A stretch of 64,000 bases of DNA from Rhizophagus clarus (taxonomy: Eukaryota; Glomeromycota; Glomeromycetes; Glomerales; Glomeraceae), in assembly GCA_015698045.1 (NCBI GenBank), contig BLAL01000034.1, positions 806,001-870,000 of the forward strand. Reading direction: 5' to 3'. Position numbers and translations under genes: made by a program. Of this stretch, positions 34,722-47,701 are shown in pieces (within the stretch, counting starts at the first letter, position 1; each line of letters starts with the position of its first letter). Under the pieces are notes generated by a model. The model did not search any database. It was not told the DNA's origin and saw only the letters and a list, made by a program, of their open reading frames with translations.

Positions 34722-36789
34722 ACCACCTTAGTTATTTTATAAATTATTTATTACATAAACTACTCATAAACTACCTATACCAATAAATCAAGTATATAGA
34801 TTATCCAATAAACCCGTTTGTTATTTAGTAAATATACATAAATCACATAGACTATTAAGTTCTAAACTCACTTTACACTAATAATAATTTAATGATATAC
34901 GAGAAGGCCGACATCACCAAATCATGTAATAAAATATGAACGCATAAAAAAAATCTTGTCCTGATTTTAGTTTAATGCTGACAATGCTGGCTCATTAAAT
35001 CACATGACAGTGCTGTACTGCGTGATATAGTAAAACATTTATTAAAGTAACAGTATATTTCGCGCTAATTTTTTTTTTTTTTTACATGGGCCTTAAACCA
35101 TGTATTCATTATAACATATTTTGAATAAAAATTTTTAGTAAAAACCAAGATTCAGCTAACTAGGGAAATATTTTTAAAATTTTATATACTTGATATATGC
35201 GAAACAGCTTTTGGATAATAATATTTTTTTAAAAAAATTGCTAATATCATTTTTTATTTAGTTAGTAGATGAATAATATTCGTCGTTTTTAGCGTAGAAA
35301 AATGAGAAAAACTGAAAGGCGTAGCCGTCCATATAAGTTAACTGAAAAATTTATGATAAAAATTAAGATTTGAAAATTATAATTAACCAATTCGGTCCCA
35401 GCTAACAAAAAAAAAAAGTAGAAATATTTAAGGGACTTTTTCATTTATTGTTATTCAATTATGTATATTTATTTATTTATTTATTTCTGTTTAAAAAAAA
35501 AACCTATAAAAAAATAAATTCTTTATAGTTAATAATAAATTCCTTGAACTTTGTGAATACATAATCGTATTAAATTGAAAGATTCTTGAAGGGAATTTCT
35601 TTTATGTAAGTTTTTCAGACCATGATTAGGGATATATATTTTATTTAAAATTGATTGCTCTTCAAACAGTATAAGTGGTTAAAGATAATGATCGTGAAGT
35701 GATATTAATGTAAGTGCATTTGATGAACGAAGCTTTAATCTTGAAAGAAATCGTGTTTACAACATATTTGAACTTATTAGAATAACACTACTCATGTCTT
35801 TTACAAAACTACTATAATTAGATTATTTTATGTTTGCATCATATTTGGTGAATTATTAAGTTAATAATGTGAATTAATACATTTAGTATTTGCAACATTG
35901 AACTTATTAGTGTTCGCAAAGTTATTTTATCTTATGATTATTGATCAGTGCGCAACACTTTCGTGACATTTTTTGATGGACATTTTTTTTGAAATCAAAA
36001 TCACAGTAATTTTTAATTATGTGATTGTATTTTTCTTCGAAACTTCCATGTGATTTATTGAATTATGTAAATGAATGATATATGGCAAATAGTTGTTTCA
36101 AAAATTGATGCTTTAGCAGTTCTATCCTTTTATCCTTGAGGCAAAGAAATATAAAAAAGGTAAATCTAAACAGAAAGACGAATAAGAATTAGTTAGGGAA
36201 TTTGTCGATTGAGTCATGATTTCCAATCACATTCCTTCTTTCTTGTCTTATTGTGTAAATTTTTCAAAAATATTATTTAAAAGGATTTTTAATTTAACAC
36301 AACAAATTTTTGAGAAATTTTTTTTCGTTAAAAGTAGAAATCATTTTTTTTTTTTTTTTTTGAGTTTATGGAAATGATTCCCATTTGAACTAACAAAAAG
36401 TCCCGAAAAAAAAATTTTTTTTTTAGTTTATAATTATTATTAGTTTATCATAAACTATAAATAAAAACTTTTTAAAATAAAAGAAACGAATTATATAACA
36501 TAAAAATATATAAAAGGGAATATGATGATAAAATGAAAAAAACGCGTGTATTTTTTTGTTGAAATTTTATTTTCATGAAAAACGTACAGAGATGAATATT
36601 ACACAATAACTGGATAATAAGTAATAACTCAAATAAACGAGATTATATTTGCAGTAACAACGAAAAGGCAACATTAGAATCATCATCTTTTCTTTTATGC
36701 ACTGTATATGGCGGGTTACAAAATTTGATTATATACTGTATATAAAGCTAAAGTACAAATGATTCATATTATCATTGTTGTAATGTAAG
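34722..36789. other. intergenic, no gene supported
   Basis: A/T-rich, poly-T and poly-A tracts (for example 35072-35087 and 36346-36361). No feature beyond simple repeats. Confidence 0.45.
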
Positions 36790-37560
36790 TTTACCGATTC
36801 ATTACAAGAACATTTCTTTACCTTCCACTATTACATCACTGATGAAACTAAAAATGTCCTTTTAAGAATTCTTTATCCGACACTTGAACAAATTATATTA
36901 AAAGAACAAACATTAGCAGTATCTTTCGAAGATTTGCATACTTCAACCCTTTATTTACAGATTAGATTATCCGAAATTAGGTTAATGATGATGATGATGT
37001 CAAACAAATGTTAGAAAAAGAACATGTAAAAAAATTTAAAGTAGAAGATAATTCAATTCCATTATGGAGAATTATTGTTGGAATTATGAGAACTTCTAGT
37101 GTTCTTATTAAGGAAGAAGAATCAAATAAATGGAATTTAATTATTAGTATCGTGCGGCATCATTCTATTGGAGAAGGAAGAAGTGCTTTAGTATCTTATT
37201 CATCATTTAATGAATATTTATTAGAAATATTAAGCAAAAATAATTTTAACAAGAATTTTATAACGAATCAAAATTTAAAATTACGCTTCCACTACAATCT
37301 ATGAAACCATTTTGTAAAAGCATTTGGAGAATTCATCCTATCAAATTTCATTAAAAAGAATTTATTAAAAGGTTATTGGTTAGATGATGTTCCCACATTC
37401 TCCCTTTCGAAAATTACATTACAGCTGAAAAAGTTTACTTAAACATCATAAACTACGATTACTTCATTATTACACCACTAAAAGGTTTATTGATTGATAA
37501 AGATATTAAAAAGGAAAAGTCTGAATTTAAAGACAATAGAAAATAATTAGTAAATCTGCA
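36790..37560 (+). pseudogene. decayed acyltransferase-like gene
   Basis: Coding-like pieces in shifting frames. The clearest (37008-37304) contains NSIPLWRIIVGI followed about 35 residues later by IVRHHSIGEGRSALVSYSSF. The order PLWR... then HHxxGxG is the signature of the condensation/alcohol O-acetyltransferase (AATase) superfamily, where the second His is catalytic; here the usual Asp-Gly is Glu-Gly. Upstream (about 36840-36990) and downstream (37300-37545) pieces are frame-shifted. There is no plausible start or full-length frame. Assignment rests on one motif. Confidence 0.35.
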
Positions 37561-38607
37561 CCAAAAATGAGATCAACATTTTGTATTTATATAAAAAAAT
37601 ATTTCACAACATTTTTAAATAAATGAAAAATAATATTATGAAACATTATTTTTTATATTAAATTGCTTATGTAAAAAAACATTTTGCAATGTTATTTACA
37701 AATTTCACAAAAAGACCCTAAAAAGAAAATCGGTTGAAGAACAAAATTTAATGTATATGTATACGCATACGTATCGTTACTTTTTGTACAGTACAGTACT
37801 TTTCATTCCATTCAAACCTGACAACTCACTCCTACGACCCCCGAAGCCAAGGCATTTATGTAGAACTTTTTCTTTTGCAAAAATTTATGGGATGATAATT
37901 TAAAAAAAATTCGTCTATCATATGTCAAATAATAATAATTATAACAGATAATTGTTGTTATTATGTTGGAAATTAAGAATTTTTTTTCCTTCTGAAAATT
38001 AAGCCAAAAATGATCAACAAGCCAAGACAACTAGATCATCAAACATTGAACGTCAGATGGATTTTAACACTAAAAAAATTAATAATCAACATCTAATCAA
38101 AAAACTCACTTTTAAAAATACAAGAATAATTTCTTATTAAATTTTTTTTTTATTTGTCATCAACAAAATCCAATTTTACTTCGTGTAAGTTAGCCTATCT
38201 AAACTTATGTAAATTAAGTAAAATAATTTTTTAGTATTTTAAACAAGAAAATATTATTTATTCTAGTTTAACTAAACGAAAAGAATATGAAATACTCTTA
38301 TGTTTATGATCAGTATATAGTTACTTATGATCATATGCCTTATACTGGTTAAAAGAATTTAGAAATACTGTATATATATTATAAATTTATTTAAATGTGT
38401 TTTTTTATATAAAATAATCTTATAAAACACTTTTGATCAAATGATTGAATAATTAAAAAAAAACTTATACATGATAGGATAAATTCTATTTTTTGTTAAT
38501 AAAATTTTTTTGCACAATTAATAATTAATAATAAATAATTATCTAAAATTTAATTTTTTTGAATAATTAAAAAGAGTACAACAGAAAAATTCTTTTAGAT
38601 AATGGTG
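37561..38607. other. intergenic, no gene supported
   Basis: A/T-rich. A - frame at 37812-38030 has no motif. Confidence 0.45.
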
Positions 38608-38743
38608 TAGTTAGCCGAAAACGGAGCTGCATTCCTGATTGCCGATCATCCGGACCTGGTTTAATCGCAGTAAATCCCCTGGAATTCCACGACGATCTAC
38701 GTCCGAACCACGTTTCGGCTGATTAAAATTTTTCGGCTAACTA
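38608..38743. mobile_element. 136-bp TA-flanked MITE
   Basis: Left GTTAGCCGAAAA and right TTTTCGGCTAAC are perfect inverted ends; TA borders both sides. The interior is GC-rich compared with the flanks. Tc1/mariner-like by target and size. Confidence 0.85.
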
Positions 38744-39449
38744 TAAGAAGATTAGTATTATTTTACATTTTTTAATATTCGTATAATAATTATTTATTAT
38801 TTTGTTACAATAAATATTCGGTTATTATTACTATTCTAATTTCTTATGCAACCATATACAACTCCCTGTTATTACTAAGTTAACTTGTGTATTAATAAAA
38901 TAAATATAAAAAAGGAATAAGACGAAAGAGTTGAGATTATGAAAACCTGCCCTTTTTTATTAATTAGAAAGCTATGTGATTTTTTGAGAATGTGATTCCG
39001 TCAATCACATCTTTTGAGAGTCTATTATTTTTGTATTACGAAATGCAAGGCTTTTCGTTCGTGTTAATTGTGTGTTAATTATCCGAACATATCAAGGGAA
39101 CTAGGATTTTCTAATGGATCATTTTTTCAATAAAAATTACTAGTTTTATTTATTTATTTATTTTTTTTTTTAAAAAAAAAAAACTCCAGATTTATATAAT
39201 AAATCAAACATCTTTAAGCACCTAGTTTGATGAAAATGATGAAAATCATATCGCGTTATCGCGTATATTGTTCGTTTATGTTTATTTTTTACAATAGTGA
39301 TCAATTAATATATATTGAAATTTTTATTAATTTTTTTATTTTATTTATTAAAATTAAAATTATTATTAATGATAACGACATGAGATGTTGCTGACTTAGC
39401 CAAGTTTTTAAAAAAAGCTTGTTGTCACCTGATCACCAACGTTGAGGTG
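38744..39449. other. intergenic, no gene supported
   Basis: A/T-rich with homopolymer runs; no reading frame or terminal repeat seen. Confidence 0.45.
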
Positions 39450-40450
39450 CAGCAACTTTGATCAGGAAAAAGGAAAAGGGAAAACGAGAGGGAAAGAAAA
39501 AACGAGAGGGAAGGGGAAAACCGATAGGGAAAGGAGAAAACGATAGGGAAAATAGGAAAGGAGAAAACGAAAGGAAAGGGAGAAAAACGAAAGAGAAAGA
39601 GAAGGGGAAGGGGAAAAATAAAAGGAAAATGAAACCGAAAGGGAAAGGGAAACGAAAGGGAAGGGGAAAATGAAAGGGAAAATGAAACAAGAGGGAAAGA
39701 GAAACGAAAGGGAAGGGGAAAATGAAAGGGAAAATGAAAACAAGAGGGAAAGGAAAAACGAAATGGAAGGGGAAACCGAGAGGGAAAGAGGAAAAACGAA
39801 ATGGAAGGAAGAAACGAGAGGGAAAGAAAAGGGAAAGGGAAAATGAAAGGGAAGGGGAAAAACGAAAGGGAAGGGGAAAAACGAAAGGGAAGGGGAAAAA
39901 CGAAAGGGAAGGGGAAAAACGAAAGGGAAGGGGAAAAACGAAAGGGAAGGGGAAAAACGAAAGGGAAGGGGAAAAACGAAAAGGAAGGAGAAAAACGAAA
40001 GGGGAGGGGAAAAATGAAAGGGGAGGGGGAAAAGAGAGGGGAGGGAAAAAGAGAGGGAAAGAAAAGGGAAAATGAAAACGAGAGGGAAAGGGGAAAACGA
40101 GACGCAAAAGGGAAAAACGAAAGGGAAAGAAAAAGGAAATATGGAAGGAAAAAGAAAAGAAACACGAGCGGTACCCACCCACCCACCTAAAAAAAAAGAG
40201 AAGGTGAAAAATAACGATAATAAAAAAAATGGAAAAAAAGAAAATATCGAAGAGAGGAAAAAAAAAAACACGAGCGTACCCACCCACCCACCTAAAAAAG
40301 GTGGAAGCGAAAAAATAACGAAATAAAAAAAAAACAGGAAAGAATGGAAGGAAATATCTAAGGGAGAGAGAAATTCAGAAATACGAGCACCCACCACCTA
40401 CTTAAAAAAAAAAGAGAAAGCGAAAAAAAATGACGAATAAACAAATAAAA
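39450..40450 (+). repeat. 1-kb polypurine minisatellite tract
   Basis: On the + strand 39465-40160 is almost only A and G. Between about 39845 and 40000 the 19 bp unit GGGGAAAAACGAAAGGGAA is repeated head to tail about eight times. Three longer units of about 110 bp follow, each with ACGAGCG(G)TACCCACCCACC then AAAAAAG(A)G (near 40160, 40270, 40380). The long frames on both strands are products of the purine bias and are not genes. Related pyrimidine-rich sequence lies at 61650-63190 in the opposite orientation. Confidence 0.85.
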
Positions 40451-43400
40451 TAAAAGACGCAAATAGATTAGAAGATTAGAGTGATTAGGGTAAATTGTTT
40501 TTACGTATACGAAGGAGAAAGAAAAATAAAATAATGAAAAGAAAAGATCGAAGGAACACGCAAAGGAATTAAAAATTAAGAAGTATTTTTATACAATTTT
40601 ATGTTGTACAAGCTTTCAAACGATTTTTATTGTTGAATTTCAATATCACATGTACTGTATACAATATGACTCTACTGTCATCAGATCGGTATTTCGCGCC
40701 ACATTCGCGTTTAAAAAAGCGAGTGATTTTTTTTTTATGGCTCATATGATAATTTGGCTTGGGCGTGTCATATAACGATTGAATGAGTCAAATTGGACAT
40801 CACATCAGTATCACATGACTCACATCTGCCATCTCTTTTGTACAATTAAATCAACCACAAATTTTTTTTTTATTGATAAACGCATACTATATACCAATTT
40901 ACAGATTTAATGAAAAATCACACGAATAAAAGTTCTATACCATAATACTAAACTATAAAACAAAATGAAAAATATGACAGCCGAGTGCGAATATTGTGAA
41001 TTTATCGTACACGTTATTTATGCATATCACACCTCCCAAAATGATTCATCAGGATATAAAAACTTCTGTTAAGAATTAATGCTATATAAAGTACTATTTG
41101 TGTAAGAAAAACACGATCATCATAAAAAACTTACTATCAGCCAATCGCTATATAACCTACTAACCTACTTAAAGTAAAATCTCACAGAACCGGCTTTATT
41201 CTTCATACTGGTCTCCTCTATCACTTCATCAGACTTTTTGGAATTAATATTATTTTCTGTTTATCAACGTATGATCCTCGCTAGTAATCAAGATAATAAT
41301 ATGTCAAAGAATGCAAACTACTAGATTAAATACTTGCATTAAGACAAGACCATATTCCACACCAGAAATTTTTGGGGGATGAGCAAAGAATTTAGGAAAC
41401 AACAAATAAAATCCAGATATTTCAGATTCTATTAATTATTTCCTAGTGACCGAAAAGATTTTGTAAATTTTATGAAGAAAAAAATTAATGGTGGTAAATT
41501 TTCAAAATATCATCATCAGGAAATAGTGTACCCAATCAGACGTTAGTGTTAACTCAGGTATTACCGTTAGTATCATTAGTTATGAAATAATTTAACCTTT
41601 GTAGCTTGTTCTGTATATCATGAAAGGTGGTAAAATTTGGAAAAGGATTCTAAAAAATGAAATGTAACTTTACGAGATTTAGAAGAGCGTAATTCGAATA
41701 TAAATTTGAAGTAATCACACATTAATTTTGGTATGTTTTATACCATTATTAAGAATAGATCTGATTTATTGAACGTCATCTCATCTAATCCTCAATCTGA
41801 TAATATTAACAGATTTTATGGTTACCATCTCTCATTCTCTTCAACGTCTATTTAACAAATCCCTTCCAATACTTCTTATCCGACATTTAATGAACAACAA
41901 CTCACCGATATAACAAAAAATAATAAAATAAACAAACCCTTTAAAAAGAATAAGAACTTGTAGTGGAAAATTTAATTATTTTAAATAAAATAATTGGACT
42001 AAAATAAATTAACCACCTGAAACAACAAGCTGATGATTCTATTAAATTAGACAAAATCGTTTCCGATCAAATTAACATCTCTTCTAACAACATTACAAAC
42101 ATATGTAATAAAAACGATTCCGAAGAGAGCATGGGAAATAGCTCTATCACTCCGTTCTTTACTATCAATTCCAATTTTTTCGACATTATCTTACAATCAT
42201 TATACCATATATGAAATTAGTATGTATATATGGCAATTAAAACAATTTTCGTTAAAAAACTATTTTCGTTCTTTGTTTTATTTAAATACTTAATAATATT
42301 AATTTCAATACTTGGAAATTATGTGTAAATTTCATTTTGCTTTTTTTAAATAAATATATAAATTGGGTCTTAAATATAATATACAAATATTTGCTTTGTT
42401 TAAAATTGTTTTTTTGTTCTTCCGATACCCCGTAAAAAAATTAATGAAAAATGGAAAAACTGAACTGTTGGTTGCAATGCACTGTCCACTTAAAAATCAA
42501 AAACATAATTACAAAGATAAAACACTAAATATTAGGTAACTGTATTTGACACAGCTCCTCAATTGCATCTTACTTTTTTCCATGGTTTGTTAAATTGTTT
42601 ACAGTAAATAAATCAATTGTTTTTCATAATAGGTAACTATAAGGTGCATATGTTATTTTTGATCGTGGTTAACCTATAAATAAATAATTCTATTGGTGCA
42701 TTAAGAAAAAATATTGGCGTCGCGTAACAAACAAATGAAAGAAATCTGCGGCCGATCGAATTAAACCCAATCGACCAGGTCTTCTATTTACTCTTTTTAT
42801 ACAAAACACTATAAACCAATTCATTTAAAAATAATTACACCGTTTTTTTAAAAAAAAGTGTTAAAGTTTGCCGATGAATTTATCTGAAAATAATGGAATA
42901 TGATTAAAGCTCTTAGTAGAATTCATTAGTATCATTTTTGTTATATCTGAAATAATTGTTTCTTTAATTTAGAAATGGTCTGTTAAAAGATCAAGTGGCC
43001 GATTAAAAAATTCATGCAAATAAATAAATTTAAGTTGTGTAGCCGCCAACCTTATAAATTCGCATGTGATCTTCAAAATTCATTATTACATACAGAATGG
43101 TATACAGTATGTCAAGTGTCAACTGCCCTAATAGTCTTTTTTAATTCTACTTGAGGAACGACTTTATCTAAAAGTAAACAAAATTACCTTCTTTGACTAG
43201 CATATAACCACTGTTCACTGACTAATCTCTGGACAGAAAGAGAGAACTCATTGGCCAATAATATTTTAATTTTTCAGTAATATACAATTTTTCATAACTT
43301 TCCTTTATTGGGTGGGGAGATACCGATATTTATATATGGGGACTCCCTGTTTTGCCAGGGATATCATTTTATAATTTTATTAAGTATTATTTTTTTGGCA

Positions 43401-43863
43401 GTTGATATGGTAATACGAAATAAACCAAATATATACTGATGAAGTTGCACGAGGAAAATTTTGTTTTGGTCGTACAAAAACAAATATTATTTTTCCTGAA
43501 TAATGAAGCAGTGAATCAAGGGACTGGTTCTATGATGATTTAAGTTGCTAATTGTAAATAAAATTTTAATTAATTTTATACATTCTACTTTAAACGGTAA
43601 ATTACAGGATGCAATAAATTTACACAGATTGTTTTTATGATATTATAATCGAAGCAAGTAATCGTGTCATCCATTTTAAATATAAGAAAAAATATTTAAA
43701 TATCGCGTTTTTTTCATTTTCAGTGTCATTTTATTGCCCTTTGTCTTTCTTTTATTGACTTCACTCCTTTTTACTAATTCATTCATCCCATTTACCCTAA
43801 TTTCTTAATTCTTTACTTTTAATTTTCACATTCATTTAAAAATTTCTCAATAAATTAAGAGCC
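40451..43863. other. intergenic with one decayed coding patch
   Basis: Mostly A/T-rich. Around 41820-42190 the composition is coding-like (pieces such as FNEQQLTDITKNNK and SSNNITNICNKND), in shifting frames and with no match I know; probably a dead gene. The rest shows no structure I can support. Confidence 0.4.
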
Positions 43864-45520
43864 ATGTCTTCGCGTTTCTTAATTTTCTTCTTATTCTTTT
43901 TCCTTTCCGTACTTTTATCCTCATCCATTACATCCGCTGTAAAATGTCCTTCAGTTATCCCACAACCTTCTGATACGGATAATGAATATTTGGTTTTTCT
44001 TAAAAAACCTGATGATAAAAAGGATCATTTTGATTTTCTCGAAAAATGTCTTAAAAAAATCATAAAAAAATCTCAATCTAGTGAAGGAATATTTGACAAA
44101 GTTGATAAACATGATAAAAGTCTTATCACAGATTTTTCTATTGATGGAACTTTTGCAGCTTACAGTGGAATTTTTAATGATGAATTTGTTAAAGATACTT
44201 TATCAACAAGAGATGACGTTAATTTTGTTGAAGATTCTATTGATATTAAAGCCAATTATGCTGTTAACGGTATTAATTTATTAGAAAAAAGAACTGTTCA
44301 GAGTAATGCACCTTTCGTAAGTATAATTTTATATATGGAAATTATTATCTCATAAAATTATTTTAACCAATTAAAAATTATTTTAAATAGAATCTTGATC
44401 GTATCGACCAAAAAGATTTTCCATTAGATGGGAATTACAATTATCCAACTAGCGCTGGTTCTGGAGTAAACATATACGTAATTGATACGTGAGTACATGA
44501 ATAATTTTTTTAGACGCAATGACTTGAAAATTTATTTTTATCTTTTTTTTTTTTTTTAGGGGAATTGATCTTAAAAATGTTGAATTTGAGGGTCGAGCAG
44601 TTTTTGGAGGTAGTTTTTGCACTAATTGCTCATCAACTGATGATAATGGGTAAGTAAAAAAAGAAATAATAATTCATATTTTTTCTTTTTCGAATTTTAA
44701 AAATCTTCTCCTTTCTTACATGTAGACACGGAACAAACGTTGCTGGTATTGTAAGTAAATATTATTAGAATTTAAATTTTTTGCTATATTTGTCATTAAT
44801 TGAACTTTCTTCTAATAGATTGGTGGCAAAAACTTTGGCGTTGCTAAGAAAACAAAACTAATAGCAGTTAAAGTATTAAATCAAGATGGTCAAGGTTCTT
44901 CAATAACGGTAACGGCAGGATTGTCATTCGTGATTGGTCAACACAAAGCAAGCTCAAATAAAAACACAATCGTCAAGTAAAATCTTTCCCTTTTCTTATT
45001 TCATACAGTATATAGTTCTATTGTTAAAAAAAAAAAAAAGAACTAATTAAATTTATTAACTTTAAATAGCTTATCGCTAGGGGGAGCGTTTTCTCAAGCA
45101 ATCAATCAAATGGTAAGCCAATGTTCCAATGTTGGTATTCATGTAGTAGTATCAGCAGGTGACGGGTCAGGTGATGCATGTAAAGTATCACCAGCGTCAG
45201 CTCCACAAGCAATTACTGTTGGAGCAACGGAAAAATCTACAAATAATATTACAAACTTCACCAATACCGGATCCTGTGTAAAAATTTTTGCACCAGGAAG
45301 AGATATTATTGCAGCAGGGGCAGGACAAAGTAATGCATTATCTCAAGCATCAGGAACAAGTCAAGCTTGTCCACATGCTGCTGGTACTGTCGCCTTAATT
45401 ATTAGTAAACAAGGCAATATGAGCCCATCATCTATGATTAACCAATTAATAACATTATCTACTAAGAACATTTTAATAAATGCTAACCCTAATAGACTTT
45501 TACGTGTACCTAGTCCGTAA
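43864..45520 (+). CDS. secreted subtilisin-like protease 2 (S8)
   Basis: Six exons: 43864-44316, 44391-44488, 44560-44649, 44726-44750, 44819-44976, 45070-45520; 424 residues. Signal peptide MSSRFLIFFLFFFLSVLLSS, propeptide with EYLVFLKKPDD, then the S8 domain. Triad: Asp in IYVIDTGID, His in HGTNVAG, Ser in SGTSQACPHAAG. Substrate loop SLGGAFSQ; oxyanion position SAGDGSGDAC has Asp. The four-Cys set of the mature part (FCTNCSS, GDAC, GSC, ACPH) is shared with the other copies. Intron positions and phases are identical in all members, so they arose by DNA duplication, not retroposition. Neighbours are two further family members within 10 kb. Confidence 0.92.
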
Positions 45521-47701
45521 TTATAATAAAATAGTTAATTTAATTGATTTAATTCGTTGTTTTGAAACATGTGAGGAAATAATATATTATTATTTTCCTT
45601 TATTAATGTAACTTTTAAATGATAAGAACATGGAATTAGATTAGAATTTCTTACTTTAGATTTATTTTAAGAAAACTTAAATTTATAACACGAAAATACC
45701 TTGGCTAATATGACATCTTAACAAAAGCTTTCGCAATCAACTTTTAAAATTCAAATAAATATTTCTCTTCGAAAATTTCGTGATACTGAACTATAGTAAT
45801 CTTGTAGATCAGATGATTGACCTATATGGCGTCATCATTTCATATGATAATGTGTTGAACAAACAAATCATTATATAAACATGATAAATTGAAGACGTGG
45901 CTTATCAATATTCAAATAAAATATAATATAAATAAAATAAATAAATCAGTCTCTCCTTGAATCATTCACCAAGCTTTATATTTTTAAAATTTATTATTAT
46001 TAGCAAGTTTTCCCATTTTACCTCGTTTCTTTGCCGTTTCTTGAAATGAAATACCATCTACGACTCGAGTAATAATTTAATGATTTTACAATTTATTTTA
46101 GCCCGAATATTTCGAGTACGCGTGTATATTTCGGATTTCTTAGACGAATGTGAAGTGTAGCCTTTCGACCAGAAACTGTCAACCTATTTTACGTGCCTCG
46201 AGAAGATAGCCAATAAGGAAGAAGGACGCACGCGAAAAAGCGCGAGTCTTACTTGACCAATATAAAAATGCGAGTATTATATTTTTTATTGTTAAAATGC
46301 AGGTGGAAAAATAGTGGCAAGGGATTCACCGAGGTTTTTTGTCACTGTCGGTATTGAGGCACAGGAGACTCTCTGAAGTCCATCCTGTGTTCAATTAATT
46401 CACAGTGTACTGTATATAGAATCAAGAAAAGAAGGTAATTTATTTAATATCCTGCAGTTTAATATATCAAACCTAGTTATTACTTATCACTCCTTGGTTA
46501 ATAAAACTGCCTGATAAATATACAGTACAACAAGAAAATAGTAATCTATAATATTTTATGTGGCAAAGTAAAAGTTCTACAAAAGATGCGGCAAAATATT
46601 TTTTTTAATCAAAGGATAGGATGGATTTAACGTAGTATGAAAGAAAGTTAAATGTAATAAAATGGTAACAAAAAGTAGCATAAAAAGAAGTACAAAAACA
46701 ATTCGAAAATGGACATAAAATAAAATAATATTGATGTGCAACGTTATTTTAGAAAAGTCCTGATAAATTTTATGTTGCTTATCTTCTCTGATGATGATAA
46801 AACCCTAGAACGAAAAAAAAAAATAAGTATTGGAATTATTCCCTTCAACTTTTTTTTTTTTGAATAGAAAAATAGCCGAGACGGATATATTTTAAATTGG
46901 GAAATAATTCAAATAAATAATAAACATATCGTCGAAACACGAATGTTCATAATAGGCAACGCTTTCGCATATCAAGAATTCTATAAAATTTTGCCGTAAC
47001 CATATTAAATCTAATTAAAAATACAATTAATATTAATAATGCCAAGCTTATGTAATTTAAATCTTGCATGCATTTTAATAATTATTTTAATTATGTTTGT
47101 TTTGATTAGACACGCATTAGTGGTGTCATGATAAGTCGGTAACGTTATTATTTATATAGTTACAAGTTTTTATGCTTCATATTTAAAAATTTTAAAATTT
47201 ATTTATTACATATATATTGTAGCGTACATGCATATTTAATTCCATCCGGGTAACATGATAGATAAGGTGATTTAGATTGAAAGATAATTTTTTCTAACTC
47301 GAATATTCTTTCAGAAATAATAACGTTTAATTACAAATGAACAGTACGAGAAATTTTGTTTTCGTCACACAAAAGATTCTTCATTTATGCGTACTATATC
47401 ACAAAGATTAGACAATAGCATGATTGATTTTTAATTCTATCTACCAAGAATAAAATTATATGGTGCAGCAAATACACGAAGCATTGTTTGTGAGTCTAAT
47501 CTAATACAATTTTTTATTTACAAATAACCGTGTTTGCGTAACTCTTTCAATTTTAGATATATAATAAAGAAAATATTAAAAATATTCGACATCACATTTT
47601 CATCTTTTCAATTTCATACTTTCCTTACTAATTTCACTCCTTTCGCCAATCCTTCATTTCTTCACTTTTATTTCATATTCATTCATTTAAAATTACGAAT
47701 A
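45521..47701. other. intergenic, GC-richer patch
   Basis: A/T-rich apart from about 46080-46400, where CG-containing words (gtacgcgtg, gcacgcgaaaaagcgcgag) cluster. No frame or RNA fold recognised there. It could be a decayed element. Confidence 0.4.

Noticed and set aside
39425-40397. Overlapping long frames of 253, 284 and 311 residues on the - strand and 71-129 residues on the + strand
   Set aside because: All come from one purine-biased minisatellite. The products are runs of Phe/Pro/Ser or Lys/Gly/Glu with no domain, start context or splice pattern.
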